DNA of 7,092 bases from an uncultured Bacteroidales bacterium (GCA_937894795.1 CALCQV010000073.1:1-7092), one strand, 5' to 3'; positions 1 to 6,218 are shown, counted from the first letter of the stretch. Notes: generated by a model from the letters alone, not told the origin. Made by a program: numbers and translations.

Positions 1-1860
1 ATCTCCGGTTAGAATTAACTGGTCATGATAATACATATAGTACCCGTTTGCATTGAAGGTGAATTTGTTATTATCATAATGGTAACCCAATTCATAATCA
101 AACAACCTTTCTGCTTCAGGTTCAGGTTTTGAAGGATCAGCATCAGTATAGTTATCCCTGTTGGGTTCCCTGTGTGCGATTGCGACACTTGCATAAATGC
201 TGCCATTGGAATGCAGATCATAGAATGCACCGGCTTTGGGATTCAGGAAGAGGAAGTCGTGCTCCTGTGATATATCCCTTAAATCATCATCTATGCCGGT
301 AATCAGATAGTTGATGGTCCTTAATTGGATATCCCCATAAAGTGTCAGTCGATTGGTAGCCTGGTAATTCGACTTAATAAACATATTCAATTCCTTCTTT
401 TTGCCGGTTCCCGAGTACCATTCATAATCATGCCCGGCAGTAGCAGCATATTCGGCCCATATGATCCTTCCAAAATGATCTCCGTCATAAATATTGGCGG
501 AGCTTCCAAATAAGAACTGCAACCTGTTTATGGGCTTGTAATTTACTGACATTGTGAATCCATAAAAATGATTGTCAAGGTGTTTGCGACGGATAAGGTC
601 ACTCTTTTCAATGAGCAATGTATCAGATAAAGTGGAAACAAACTGAAGTGGCTTTAGTCCGTAATCAGCCAGTTTGGCATTGTCTTTATATTGTTCATAA
701 TAACCTCTGCCTCTGGTGTAGTGAAGTGCAAAGTTGGCAGTAGTTTTTTTATTGAAACGCTGCGCAATCATCAATTGGTAATGATCCTGCTGATAATTGT
801 CGGTTTCATTCTCATAAAATTTAATATTGCCATCTTTGTCAGTATACATACCCATTCCGTTGTATGTTCTGAGGGTGTCAAGGTAAATGGAAGGAACGCC
901 ATCCCATGCTTGATAGGTTTTCTCCTTGCCAGAGAAAATATTAAGTTTAAGGATAGTATTTGTGCCATAGTACCCTGATGAGATATAGAATGATTTCAAA
1001 TCAGCACTTGCACGATCGATATAACCATCAGAAGATAGTTTTGAAAGTCGTGTATCAACAGCCCACTTCCCTTTTATCAATCCTGTTCCTGCAGAAACCG
1101 AATGGTGGAGAGTATTGAATGAGCCGATGGAATTATTGATTTCACCGTAAGGATTTGTTGCAGGGGCTTCTGTTTTGAGGTTCACGCTTGCTCCAAATGC
1201 CGCTGCTCCATTGGTTGATGAGCCAACCCCCCTCTGCACCTGCAAACTTGAAACGGAAGATGTGAAGTCAGGCATATTAACCCAGAATACGCTATGTGAT
1301 TCAGCATCGTTCAAAGGGATGCCATTAACAGTAATATTGATTCGGTTCATATCGGTTCCCCTTATACGAAAGGAAGTATAACCAATACCGGTTCCGGCAT
1401 CAGATGTTGAAACAGTAGCGGGTAGATGTTCCAGTAGAAACGGCATGTCACGCCCCTGGTTCAACCTGTCAATTACATTACTCTGCAAAGTGGTTGATGT
1501 AACCGGTGTCTTATCACCGGCACGTGAAGATTGAATAATAACCTCTTCATTAATATTTAGTGCTATCTCTTCCATAGAGATGAGCATAGTACGGCTATCA
1601 GTCAAATTCAGATCGCTGATCCAGTCGGCATACCCCATATAGGTAACCCTGATCTTGTAGTCGCCTTCTTTTATGTCCTTAATTTCAAACAAGCCGTCAG
1701 GTTTGGTAATAGCTACTTTCAGGTTGTTGTTGATGCTTACATGGGCACCGGGCAACGGTACGGCTGTATTGGCATCAATCACCCTACCTTTGATGTTGAT
1801 TTGTGCTGATAGTAGTAAAGGCAGTAAAACCGGCAGTACCGGCAGAATTCTTTTAATCAT
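1..1860 (-). CDS. TonB-dependent outer-membrane receptor, probable thiamine/TPP importer (C-terminus cut by the window edge)
   Basis: Outer-membrane beta-barrel that would import a scarce ligand using TonB/ExbBD energy. I read 620 open codons from ATG at 1860-1858 to the left edge. Domains: a signal peptide (MIKRILPVLPVLLPLLLSAQ, residues 1-20); a carboxypeptidase-D-regulatory-like beta-sandwich at about 21-100 (INIKGRVID, PDGLFEI, YKIRVTYMGY); a TonB-box-like EEVIIQ at 105-110; a plug at about 115-230 with FRIRGTDMNRINITVNGIPL, LQVQRGVGSS and AAAFGASVNLKT; then barrel strands, ending at YYMYYHDQLILTG. Relatives are usually about 750-800 residues, so perhaps 150 are missing. The start is firm because an in-frame TAA lies at 1881-1879. 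No Shine-Dalgarno is present, as is normal in this phylum. The substrate is inferred from the TPP riboswitch in the leader; riboswitch-controlled receptors of this kind (OMR1/OMthi) are known in Bacteroidetes. Other thiamine genes, such as pnuT or a thiamine pyrophosphokinase, could lie beyond the left edge. The family is near certain; thiamine as ligand is a strong inference. Confidence 0.93.
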   Translation of the reverse strand, partial: MIKRILPVLPVLLPLLLSAQINIKGRVIDANTAVPLPGAHVSINNNLKVAITKPDGLFEIKDIKEGDYKIRVTYMGYADWISDLNLTDSRTMLISMEEIALNINEEVIIQSSRAGDKTPVTSTTLQSNVIDRLNQGRDMPFLLEHLPATVSTSDAGTGIGYTSFRIRGTDMNRINITVNGIPLNDAESHSVFWVNMPDFTSSVSSLQVQRGVGSSTNGAAAFGASVNLKTEAPATNPYGEINNSIGSFNTLHHSVSAGTGLIKGKWAVDTRLSKLSSDGYIDRASADLKSFYISSGYYGTNTILKLNIFSGKEKTYQAWDGVPSIYLDTLRTYNGMGMYTDKDGNIKFYENETDNYQQDHYQLMIAQRFNKKTTANFALHYTRGRGYYEQYKDNAKLADYGLKPLQFVSTLSDTLLIEKSDLIRRKHLDNHFYGFTMSVNYKPINRLQFLFGSSANIYDGDHFGRIIWAEYAATAGHDYEWYSGTGKKKELNMFIKSNYQATNRLTLYGDIQLRTINYLITGIDDDLRDISQEHDFLFLNPKAGAFYDLHSNGSIYASVAIAHREPNRDNYTDADPSKPEPEAERLFDYELGYHYDNNKFTFNANGYYMYYHDQLILTGD

Positions 1861-1894
1861 TTTGATTTTACTTTTAGATTAAACTTCAGATAAG

Positions 1895-1910
1895 TTAAAG
1901 GGGTCTTTAA
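1895..1910 (-). promoter_or_regulatory. Leader hairpin between the riboswitch and the receptor start, candidate expression-platform element
   Basis: On the minus strand this reads TTAAAG-ACCC-CTTTAA, a perfect 6-bp stem with a 4-base loop, 34 bases upstream of the receptor ATG. No U-run follows it, so it is not an intrinsic terminator. Its ACCCC (1904-1900) is an exact complement of the aptamer's GGGGT (2005-2001), and the CCCTTT it contains can pair with GAAGGG at the aptamer's 3' end. That makes an alternative ligand-dependent fold possible. This is read from pairing rules only; the stem is A/T-rich and could be chance. Confidence 0.35.
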
Positions 1911-1933
1911 TTATCCGTTAATAAGTTTTCTCT

Positions 1934-2018
1934 GCAATCCCTTCGCCGGCATTACCCGGAGCAGGTTCAATGAGTATGATCTCAGCCTGTTTTTTTAGGC
2001 ACCCCAATAGGAAATCGC
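1934..2018 (-). promoter_or_regulatory. TPP riboswitch (THI element)
   Basis: Aptamer that binds thiamine pyrophosphate in the nascent RNA and lowers expression of the downstream gene. On the minus strand the conserved blocks appear in order: GGGGTGCC (2005-1998), CTGAGAT (1985-1979), GAACCTG (1968-1962), and CCGGGTAATGCCGGCGAAGG ending at the GGGA (1941-1938). Helices I can pair by hand: P1 2018-2011 with 1941-1934 (8 pairs, three of them G-U); P2 GGGT with ACTC (one G-U); P3 GCCT/AGGC closed by an A-rich loop; P5 CCGG/CCGG closed by GTAATG. It begins within a few bases of the predicted transcription start and ends about 73 bases before the receptor start codon. The aptamer identity is near certain from the conserved core; the exact P1 ends are approximate. 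Confidence 0.95.
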
Positions 2019-2049
2019 TGCAAAGGTACTAAACAATATTCTAATTTTG
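2018..2049 (+). promoter_or_regulatory. Bacteroidetes-type promoter of the lipoprotein gene (possibly also aroQ)
   Basis: TAATTTTG (2042-2049) fits the TAnnTTTG -7 consensus. A CTG at 2018-2020, one base off TTG, lies exactly 21 bases upstream, the same spacing as in the opposing promoter. Transcription would start at about 2055-2058, so the TTG codon at 2047 cannot be the protein start. This supports ATG 2080 (or 2068). Confidence 0.6.
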
Positions 2050-2052
2050 CAA
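2021..2052 (-). promoter_or_regulatory. Bacteroidetes-type promoter of the receptor gene
   Basis: The -7 element TACCTTTG (2028-2021) matches the phylum consensus TAnnTTTG. A TTG at 2052-2050 sits 21 bases further upstream, where the -33 element is expected. The predicted start of transcription falls at about 2012-2018, at or just before the 5' strand of riboswitch P1. It sits back to back with the promoter of the plus-strand lipoprotein gene. Confidence 0.7.
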
Positions 2053-2079
2053 TCGTTTAACTTGATAATGTTGTTTAAA

Positions 2080-2451
2080 ATGAAGAGCTATCACTACCTG
2101 ATACTTGTTATTCTTATTGTTGCCGGAGCTTGTTCGAAAGATAAGTTTCCCGATGAATTTAGTGTATACGGGAAATGGAAAGAATATACTGATAATGCAG
2201 AACGTACTGAAATTGAATTTCGTAGGGATAATATTCTCTTACTTGAATTAATTAATGACACAGTCAGGAATTATAGATATTTGTTGAATAAGCCTAATGA
2301 ACTTGAGATATTCCTTCCGGAGGAATACCCCAATGGCAAAAGATCAACTCATAAGGTTACATACAATAGCAAGGATGAACAGATGACAATTTATAGTTTG
2401 TACCCTGCTGCACCTGAAAATCCGCTTTTTACTGTTTTTATTAGAAGATAG
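2080..2451 (+). CDS. Small secreted lipoprotein of unknown function
   Basis: A 123-residue protein with a type II signal peptide: MKSYHY, a hydrophobic run LILVILIVAGA, then Cys18, which would be lipidated and become the mature N-terminus. Ser19-Lys20-Asp21-Lys22 follow. The mature part is about 105 residues, rich in charged and beta-prone stretches (GKWKEYTDN, RTEIEFRRDN, HKVTYNSKDEQMTIYSLY). It resembles the many small lipocalin-like Bacteroidetes lipoproteins that begin with a G-x-W motif, but I do not recognise a specific family. I chose ATG 2080 because it places the hydrophobic core directly after one basic residue; ATG 2068 adds only MLFK and is possible. The gene is divergent from the thiamine receptor and ends 51 bases before aroQ, so it may share a transcript with aroQ. 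Function unknown. Confidence 0.82.
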   Translation: MKSYHYLILVILIVAGACSKDKFPDEFSVYGKWKEYTDNAERTEIEFRRDNILLLELINDTVRNYRYLLNKPNELEIFLPEEYPNGKRSTHKVTYNSKDEQMTIYSLYPAAPENPLFTVFIRR

Positions 2452-2462
2452 CTTCAAAATAA

Positions 2463-2470
2463 TATATTTA
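2463..2470 (+). promoter_or_regulatory. Possible weak -7 element in front of aroQ
   Basis: TATATTTA differs from TAnnTTTG only at the last base and lies 33 bases before the aroQ start codon. The surrounding A/T-rich sequence gives many near matches, so aroQ may instead be read from the lipoprotein promoter. Confidence 0.25.
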
Positions 2471-2502
2471 TCTATCATAAGTTATCAATTAAACAACCTC
2501 AA

Positions 2503-2937
2503 ATGGAAAAGAAAAGAATAACCATAATAAATGGTCCGAATCTTAATCTTACAGGTGTCAGGGAGAAGGATATATATGGGGATCAATCTTTCAGCATCTA
2601 TCTCAAGAGATTGGAGTTGGAGTTTCAGGATGTTGAGTTGAAGTACTTTCAAAGCAATGTAGAAGGTGAGATTATCAATATACTTCATGAGAATGGATTT
2701 GAGTCAAGTGGCATCATCCTTAATGCAGGGGGTTATACTCATACTTCAGTTGCCATTGCCGATGCTGTTAAAGCAATCGACAGTCCTGTAGTAGAAGTCC
2801 ATATGAGTAATGTATGGGCAAGGGAATCTTACCGGCATACATCATTTATATCGCCAAATGCAAAAGGAGTAATAGCAGGTTTTGGGCTGGAATCATATAG
2901 GCTGGCTTTGATATGCCTACTTGATAATAATTGTTGA
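2503..2937 (+). CDS. aroQ: 3-dehydroquinate dehydratase, type II
   Basis: Cytoplasmic enzyme that converts 3-dehydroquinate to 3-dehydroshikimate, the third step of the shikimate pathway to chorismate and aromatic amino acids. At 144 residues it has the usual family length (about 140-150) and every signature block: NGPNLNLTGVRE (10-21) with Asn13 and Arg20; catalytic Tyr25 in IYG; SNVEGEI (51-57); NAGGYTHTSVAIADA (74-88) with Asn74 and the catalytic His80; EVHMSN (98-103) with His100; then RE and Arg111 in SYRHTS. By family knowledge, Tyr and Arg near the N-terminus drive the anti-type elimination, and His80, His100 and Arg111 line the pocket. The ATG at 2503 gives the canonical MxxKRITIINGPN start. 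It follows the lipoprotein gene by 51 bases on the same strand and converges on gdx, with no clear terminator in the 44-base gap. It looks intact and functional. Confidence 0.97.
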   Translation: MEKKRITIINGPNLNLTGVREKDIYGDQSFSIYLKRLELEFQDVELKYFQSNVEGEIINILHENGFESSGIILNAGGYTHTSVAIADAVKAIDSPVVEVHMSNVWARESYRHTSFISPNAKGVIAGFGLESYRLALICLLDNNC

Positions 2938-2981
2938 AATAATATGGAAACCTGTAGGGTTAACTTGCCCTTAAGTATCAA

Positions 2982-3347
2982 TTAATTGTAATTCTCCTTG
3001 GTTTGTTCAATCTTTTCCACCTTGTTTTCTTTGGTGGATGTTGCCTTTAAACCTACTATTCCACCAACTATCATTATCACAAATAGAATACGAAGCAGGT
3101 CTTTTGATTCACCGAACACAATTATACCATATATTACAGTGCCAATGGCGCCTATTCCGGTCCAGATTGTATAGGCTGTTCCTAAAGGCAAGCTTCTCAA
3201 TGCCAGTGCAAGCAGGTAGATGCTGATTGCCATTGCAATGCCTGTAATCACAGAAGGCCATAAACGAGTAAATCCTTCTGAATATTTGAGTGAAACAGCC
3301 CAAACTGTTTCAAATAATCCGGCAATTATCAGGTAGAACCAAGCCAT
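2982..3347 (-). CDS. gdx: SMR-family guanidinium exporter (Gdx, formerly SugE)
   Basis: Inner-membrane four-helix protein that works as a dual-topology dimer and exports guanidinium in exchange for protons. It is 121 residues long with four hydrophobic spans at about 2-20, 31-49, 57-78 and 84-101. It carries the Gdx-subtype residues rather than those of EmrE-type drug pumps: central Glu13, Trp16 and LKY in FETVWAVSLKY; GFTRL (25-29); Ser42; and LPLGTAYTIWTGIG (53-66) with Tyr59 and Trp62. The end is unusual: after GLKA about 19 highly charged residues (KENKVEKIEQTKENYN) extend past the fourth helix, while typical Gdx proteins stop near 105. The start codon overlaps the glycosyltransferase stop by one base (TAATG), implying translational coupling and one transcript. 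I found no guanidine riboswitch in the 5' leader of that transcript. The subtype is confident from residues; transport itself is inferred. Confidence 0.92.
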   Translation of the reverse strand: MAWFYLIIAGLFETVWAVSLKYSEGFTRLWPSVITGIAMAISIYLLALALRSLPLGTAYTIWTGIGAIGTVIYGIIVFGESKDLLRILFVIMIVGGIVGLKATSTKENKVEKIEQTKENYN

Positions 3348-4366
3348 TATTTAGTGAATTTATCTTCAGGAATACGAGAAAAGTTTTTCATACCTCTCAA
3401 GAAATAATCAATAACAATATTCCCCATATATACTTGTGAAACATGACGGTGCTTGATGAGGGTACGTTTGTATTTATGTTTATGGAAGTTCCTATAGAAA
3501 CTCATGTGGGCACGTACTACCGCCCAAAAATCGCCAAAGCCACCATCAATCAGGAATTTGAATGCCGCTACTCCGTCCAGAACCAATCTGGAAAAGAATA
3601 CAAAGGCCAATCTTTCAGAAGGCAGGTTCTTATATAGCAACGTAATATTGTTGCGCATATTAAGGTATGTTTTGAACGATGATTTCTTAGGCAGAGTTCC
3701 TCCTCCAACATGATAAACCTTTGATTCAGGACAAACCATAATCTTATAACCCAGGTGCTTCATTCGCCAGCAGAAGTCAATCTCCTCCATATGAGCAAAG
3801 AAGTCTTCATCAAAGCCACCATGTTCCCTGAACAAATCAGCTCTAACAAACAGGCAGGCGCCGGTAGCCCAGAAGATTTCACGGGTATCATCATACTGCC
3901 CTAAATCGACTTCAATATTCTGGAAAAGTCTGCCCCTGCAAAAAGGGTAACCATATTCATCAATAAACCCCCCTGCAGCACCAGCATATTCAAATGATTC
4001 CTTTGAATGGTATGATCGGATAACCGGTTGACAAGCTGCAATATCATGATCACTCTCCATTAACTTTATTATAGGGTCAATCCAGCCCGTTGTGACCTCA
4101 ATATCAGAGTTAAGAAGGATAAAATAATCGGCATCAACCTGTTTGAGTGCGTCATTATAACCTTTGGCAAAACCGCCATTACTCTTGTTTTGAATTATCT
4201 CAACCTGGGGGAATTCCCTGTTAAGCATTTCAACAGAGTCATCGCGCGAATCATTGTCAGCTACTATTATCCTTACGCCTGAGGGATTATGCATTAGCAC
4301 TGATGGTAGGAACTTTCGCAAGAAGTCCTTACCATTCCAATTTAAGATAACAACAGCAGTCCGCAC
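3347..4366 (-). CDS. Family 2 glycosyltransferase (rhamnosyltransferase-like, WcaA/RfbF type)
   Basis: Cytoplasmic or membrane-peripheral inverting transferase that moves a sugar from a nucleotide donor to a growing surface glycan or glycolipid; the sugars cannot be named. It has 339 residues. The GT-A fold is visible as VVILNWNG (5-12), ADNDSRDDS (36-44, nucleotide contact), NGGFAKGYNDAL (63-74), LLNSDIEV (84-91, the DxD-equivalent metal site), WATGACLFVR (166-175), GGFDEDFFAHMEEIDFCWRM (183-202, with the catalytic-base region) and HVGGGT (219-224). A basic C-terminal part (about 285-320, HKHKYKRTLIKHRH) may bind membrane. The start is GTG at 4366: an in-frame TAA lies a few codons upstream, the next ATG is codon 25, and only GTG gives a complete first strand. 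The stop overlaps the gdx start by one base. No other polysaccharide genes are in the window, so its pathway is open. Confidence 0.9.
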   Translation of the reverse strand: MRTAVVILNWNGKDFLRKFLPSVLMHNPSGVRIIVADNDSRDDSVEMLNREFPQVEIIQNKSNGGFAKGYNDALKQVDADYFILLNSDIEVTTGWIDPIIKLMESDHDIAACQPVIRSYHSKESFEYAGAAGGFIDEYGYPFCRGRLFQNIEVDLGQYDDTREIFWATGACLFVRADLFREHGGFDEDFFAHMEEIDFCWRMKHLGYKIMVCPESKVYHVGGGTLPKKSSFKTYLNMRNNITLLYKNLPSERLAFVFFSRLVLDGVAAFKFLIDGGFGDFWAVVRAHMSFYRNFHKHKYKRTLIKHRHVSQVYMGNIVIDYFLRGMKNFSRIPEDKFTK

Positions 4367-4406
4367 AAATAATTGGTATGAATATGTTTAGTTCAATAAA
4401 GTTATG

Positions 4407-4414
4407 CAAACATA
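4407..4414 (-). promoter_or_regulatory. Probable promoter (-7 element) for the glycosyltransferase-gdx unit
   Basis: TATGTTTG on the minus strand matches TAnnTTTG and lies 40 bases before the GTG start. I see no good TTG at the -33 distance. It would make the pair a separate unit from the GWxTD gene 147 bases upstream. The intergenic stretch 4367-4513 otherwise shows only weak A/T-rich inverted repeats. Confidence 0.42.
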
Positions 4415-4513
4415 CGATATAAATGAATTATACCTTTAAGGTGAATCATGAGATTTTCAATCATAATGCCACTTATTTGCAGTTTTTGGTTTTGGAGATT
4501 TGTAAAATTGCTT

Positions 4514-5998
4514 TTAGAATGGATTATTATAAATTGTACCTGAGCGACTACGATCACCTTTAAGTGATTCTCGGTCGGCATCATCTGTCCATATTTCTCT
4601 ATGTATCATTGCCTGCCAGTTGTAATTTTGGATTTCTCCAACGGCATCGGAATGCACTAAGGTATAATCTCTTACACTAACTTCTGAGCTTACGAAAACA
4701 AATTTTTTATTCCGTTCCCTTCCGTTATTAAGGCTGTAATAATGCCAAATCTGGTAGGGGACCGTTCCTCTGCCGGTCATTACACCGGCATCATAAGGTA
4801 CATCCTGTATTGTGTTCGGTTCTCCATACTTTAGATATACATACCCCATATCAGTGTTGTAACCCTTTTTCAGTTGTGTGCTGTATGCTGCATTAACCCT
4901 ATTGACCTGTATCTTATAATTCTCCCAGGCTTCCTTTGGTTTAAATATGTCCCTTGTTTCCCAGAATTTCTGGAAATATTGCTGCAAGGCAGATAGCGGG
5001 GCTGTTGATGATTGATAATTTATAAATAATTTTTCCATTTCTGTGGCTATAGGAGCCAATGACTTTATAAATTCCCTAAGGGTATCGGCACTCTTAATTT
5101 GCGCAGCAAATGAATTGGTTAGATCGACCGTAGTGTAATCCTGGGCAAGGTTGTCCATTTCAGGATTAGATCTTTGGAAGAAGGATGAACTTACAGCAAG
5201 TTTAGTATTGGTTTTATCTTTAAGGCTTACCACCAAATTATAGTTTCCGGTTGGAAGGCGGCTAATATCGAATTCATTCAACACTACTGAAACAGGTTTG
5301 GCGGTTTCTCTTTTCATTCGTGCATATTCATTTAAAATCCTGCCGTTTTCAAACGATTCAATGTAATATGAAATCAGGTATTTCTCTTCAGTTCCTTCTT
5401 TGATGGATGGATTGTAGATCTCACAATAAAATATCAGTTTGTCCTTGTCCGATGCATAGAAATTGTCAACCAGTGGTATGAGGTCGTAGCCGCTTTTGCT
5501 TAGAATGTTTGATTCAAGGGTCTTAGTGTACGAATTGACGAATTGGATAGTTGAAATCGTACACTTTTCATTGGGGAAACTGATGGTAAATGGGTAATTC
5601 AATGCTTCAGGAGCTTTAGCAACATTGTTGTCTGCAATTGAAAGTTCCAGAAAGTAATCACCGTTAGGTAAGATAAATCGTTGCTGGTCGATGAAATTTA
5701 CTCCAACTCCTGCTGTGTCAGATACTTCTGCACTCAGCAACTCATATTTCTTGAAATCCTTGATCACCGAATCTTGCTTGATAATCATGGTTACTTGAAT
5801 ACTTCCTTGAAATTGGCCATTTGGTAGTTGTTTATATACCAATGTATTGCCAATGATCTCCAGGTAAATATCAACATAGGGACTTTGTCCGGGTACGTTA
5901 AAAGCCGCATGCGACAGATAAGCACCAATGCCTTGTGCAGGGAATACATTAAGCACAAGGGCGAAGACAAATGCAAGGAGTAAAAATAGCTTTTTCAT
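4514..5998 (-). CDS. Secreted GWxTD-domain protein of unknown function
   Basis: A 494-residue exported protein. The signal peptide is MKKLFLLLAFVFALVLNVFP followed by AQG (cleavage near 21-23). There is no lipobox and no transmembrane segment after it. Residues about 25-275 are beta-rich and look like two similar sandwich-type parts (for example PNGDYFLELSIAD at 111-123 and PTGNYNLVVSLKD at 249-261). Residues about 285-365 are probably helical. The GWxTD domain follows at about 340-470: QKFWETRD, then KKGYNTDMGYVYLKYGEPNT (377-396) and PYQIWHYYSLNN (414-425). The signature is GYNTD (379-383), with Tyr in place of the usual Trp. The C-terminal tail (DRESLKGDRSRSGTIYNNPF) is polar. The domain is widespread in Bacteroidetes and Acidobacteria and has no assigned activity that I know. 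It is probably transcribed alone, divergent from the GH3 gene. Periplasmic or surface location is inferred from the signal peptide. Confidence 0.88.
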   Translation of the reverse strand: MKKLFLLLAFVFALVLNVFPAQGIGAYLSHAAFNVPGQSPYVDIYLEIIGNTLVYKQLPNGQFQGSIQVTMIIKQDSVIKDFKKYELLSAEVSDTAGVGVNFIDQQRFILPNGDYFLELSIADNNVAKAPEALNYPFTISFPNEKCTISTIQFVNSYTKTLESNILSKSGYDLIPLVDNFYASDKDKLIFYCEIYNPSIKEGTEEKYLISYYIESFENGRILNEYARMKRETAKPVSVVLNEFDISRLPTGNYNLVVSLKDKTNTKLAVSSSFFQRSNPEMDNLAQDYTTVDLTNSFAAQIKSADTLREFIKSLAPIATEMEKLFINYQSSTAPLSALQQYFQKFWETRDIFKPKEAWENYKIQVNRVNAAYSTQLKKGYNTDMGYVYLKYGEPNTIQDVPYDAGVMTGRGTVPYQIWHYYSLNNGRERNKKFVFVSSEVSVRDYTLVHSDAVGEIQNYNWQAMIHREIWTDDADRESLKGDRSRSGTIYNNPF

Positions 5999-6076
5999 CG
6001 TTTATATTGTTATATAATTAGTGTCTGATTCCTTAATAATTGCCGCAAATATCCTGCCAGCCTCTAAATAATATAA

Positions 6077-6084
6077 CAAAGATA
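6077..6084 (-). promoter_or_regulatory. Probable promoter (-7 element) of the GWxTD gene
   Basis: TATCTTTG on the minus strand matches TAnnTTTG. The region about 20 bases upstream offers only TTTC as a weak -33 element. It would leave a leader of about 70 bases, in which I recognise no riboswitch. The rest of the 5999-6241 gap, shared with the divergent GH3 gene, holds no open frame or strong hairpin. Confidence 0.45.
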
Positions 6085-6210
6085 AAGCAATTTAACCTTT
6101 ATTGGAGAAAGTTGAGCTTAACATACAACCATTATACTTTGCAAGGCAGTATTAACGGTTTCATGTATTAATTCCTAAAAATGACAACCCCCAGTTGCTT
6201 ACATTTTGTA

Positions 6211-6218
6211 TATCTTTA
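6211..6218 (+). promoter_or_regulatory. Possible promoter (-7 element) of the GH3 gene
   Basis: TATCTTTA, one base off TAnnTTTG, lies 23 bases before the GH3 start codon. The nearest upstream TTG (6195-6197) is only 13 bases away, shorter than usual, so the call is weak. Confidence 0.3.

Noticed and set aside
15..230. Short minus-strand open frame inside the receptor
   Set aside because: It is in a different frame from the continuous receptor sequence, which reads through to the left edge with barrel-like residues.
691..978. 95-codon open frame on the plus strand
   Set aside because: It is antisense to the TonB receptor reading frame, which is continuous and full of family motifs here. No promoter or recognisable protein features support it.
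1890..1927. Seven-base direct repeat ATAAGTT at 1890-1896 and 1921-1927 in the receptor leader
   Set aside because: It is short and A/T-rich, with no third copy; chance is the simplest explanation.
2047..2079. Upstream TTG start for the lipoprotein gene (adds 11 residues)
   Set aside because: The TTG is part of the -7 element TAATTTTG and lies upstream of the predicted transcript start. ATG 2080 gives a normal lipoprotein signal peptide.
2938..2981. Bidirectional terminator between aroQ and gdx
   Set aside because: Only a 4-bp AGGG/CCCT stem with an 8-base loop is present, without a flanking T-run. It is too weak to call, although convergent genes would be expected to have one.
3443..3713. 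Two overlapping plus-strand open frames of 64 and 69 codons
   Set aside because: Both are antisense to the C-terminal half of the glycosyltransferase, which is intact; no family features are visible.
4402..4584. 60-codon minus-strand frame spanning the GWxTD gene end and the intergenic region
   Set aside because: It overlaps the GWxTD C-terminus in another frame, crosses the predicted promoter, has low-complexity composition and resembles no protein.
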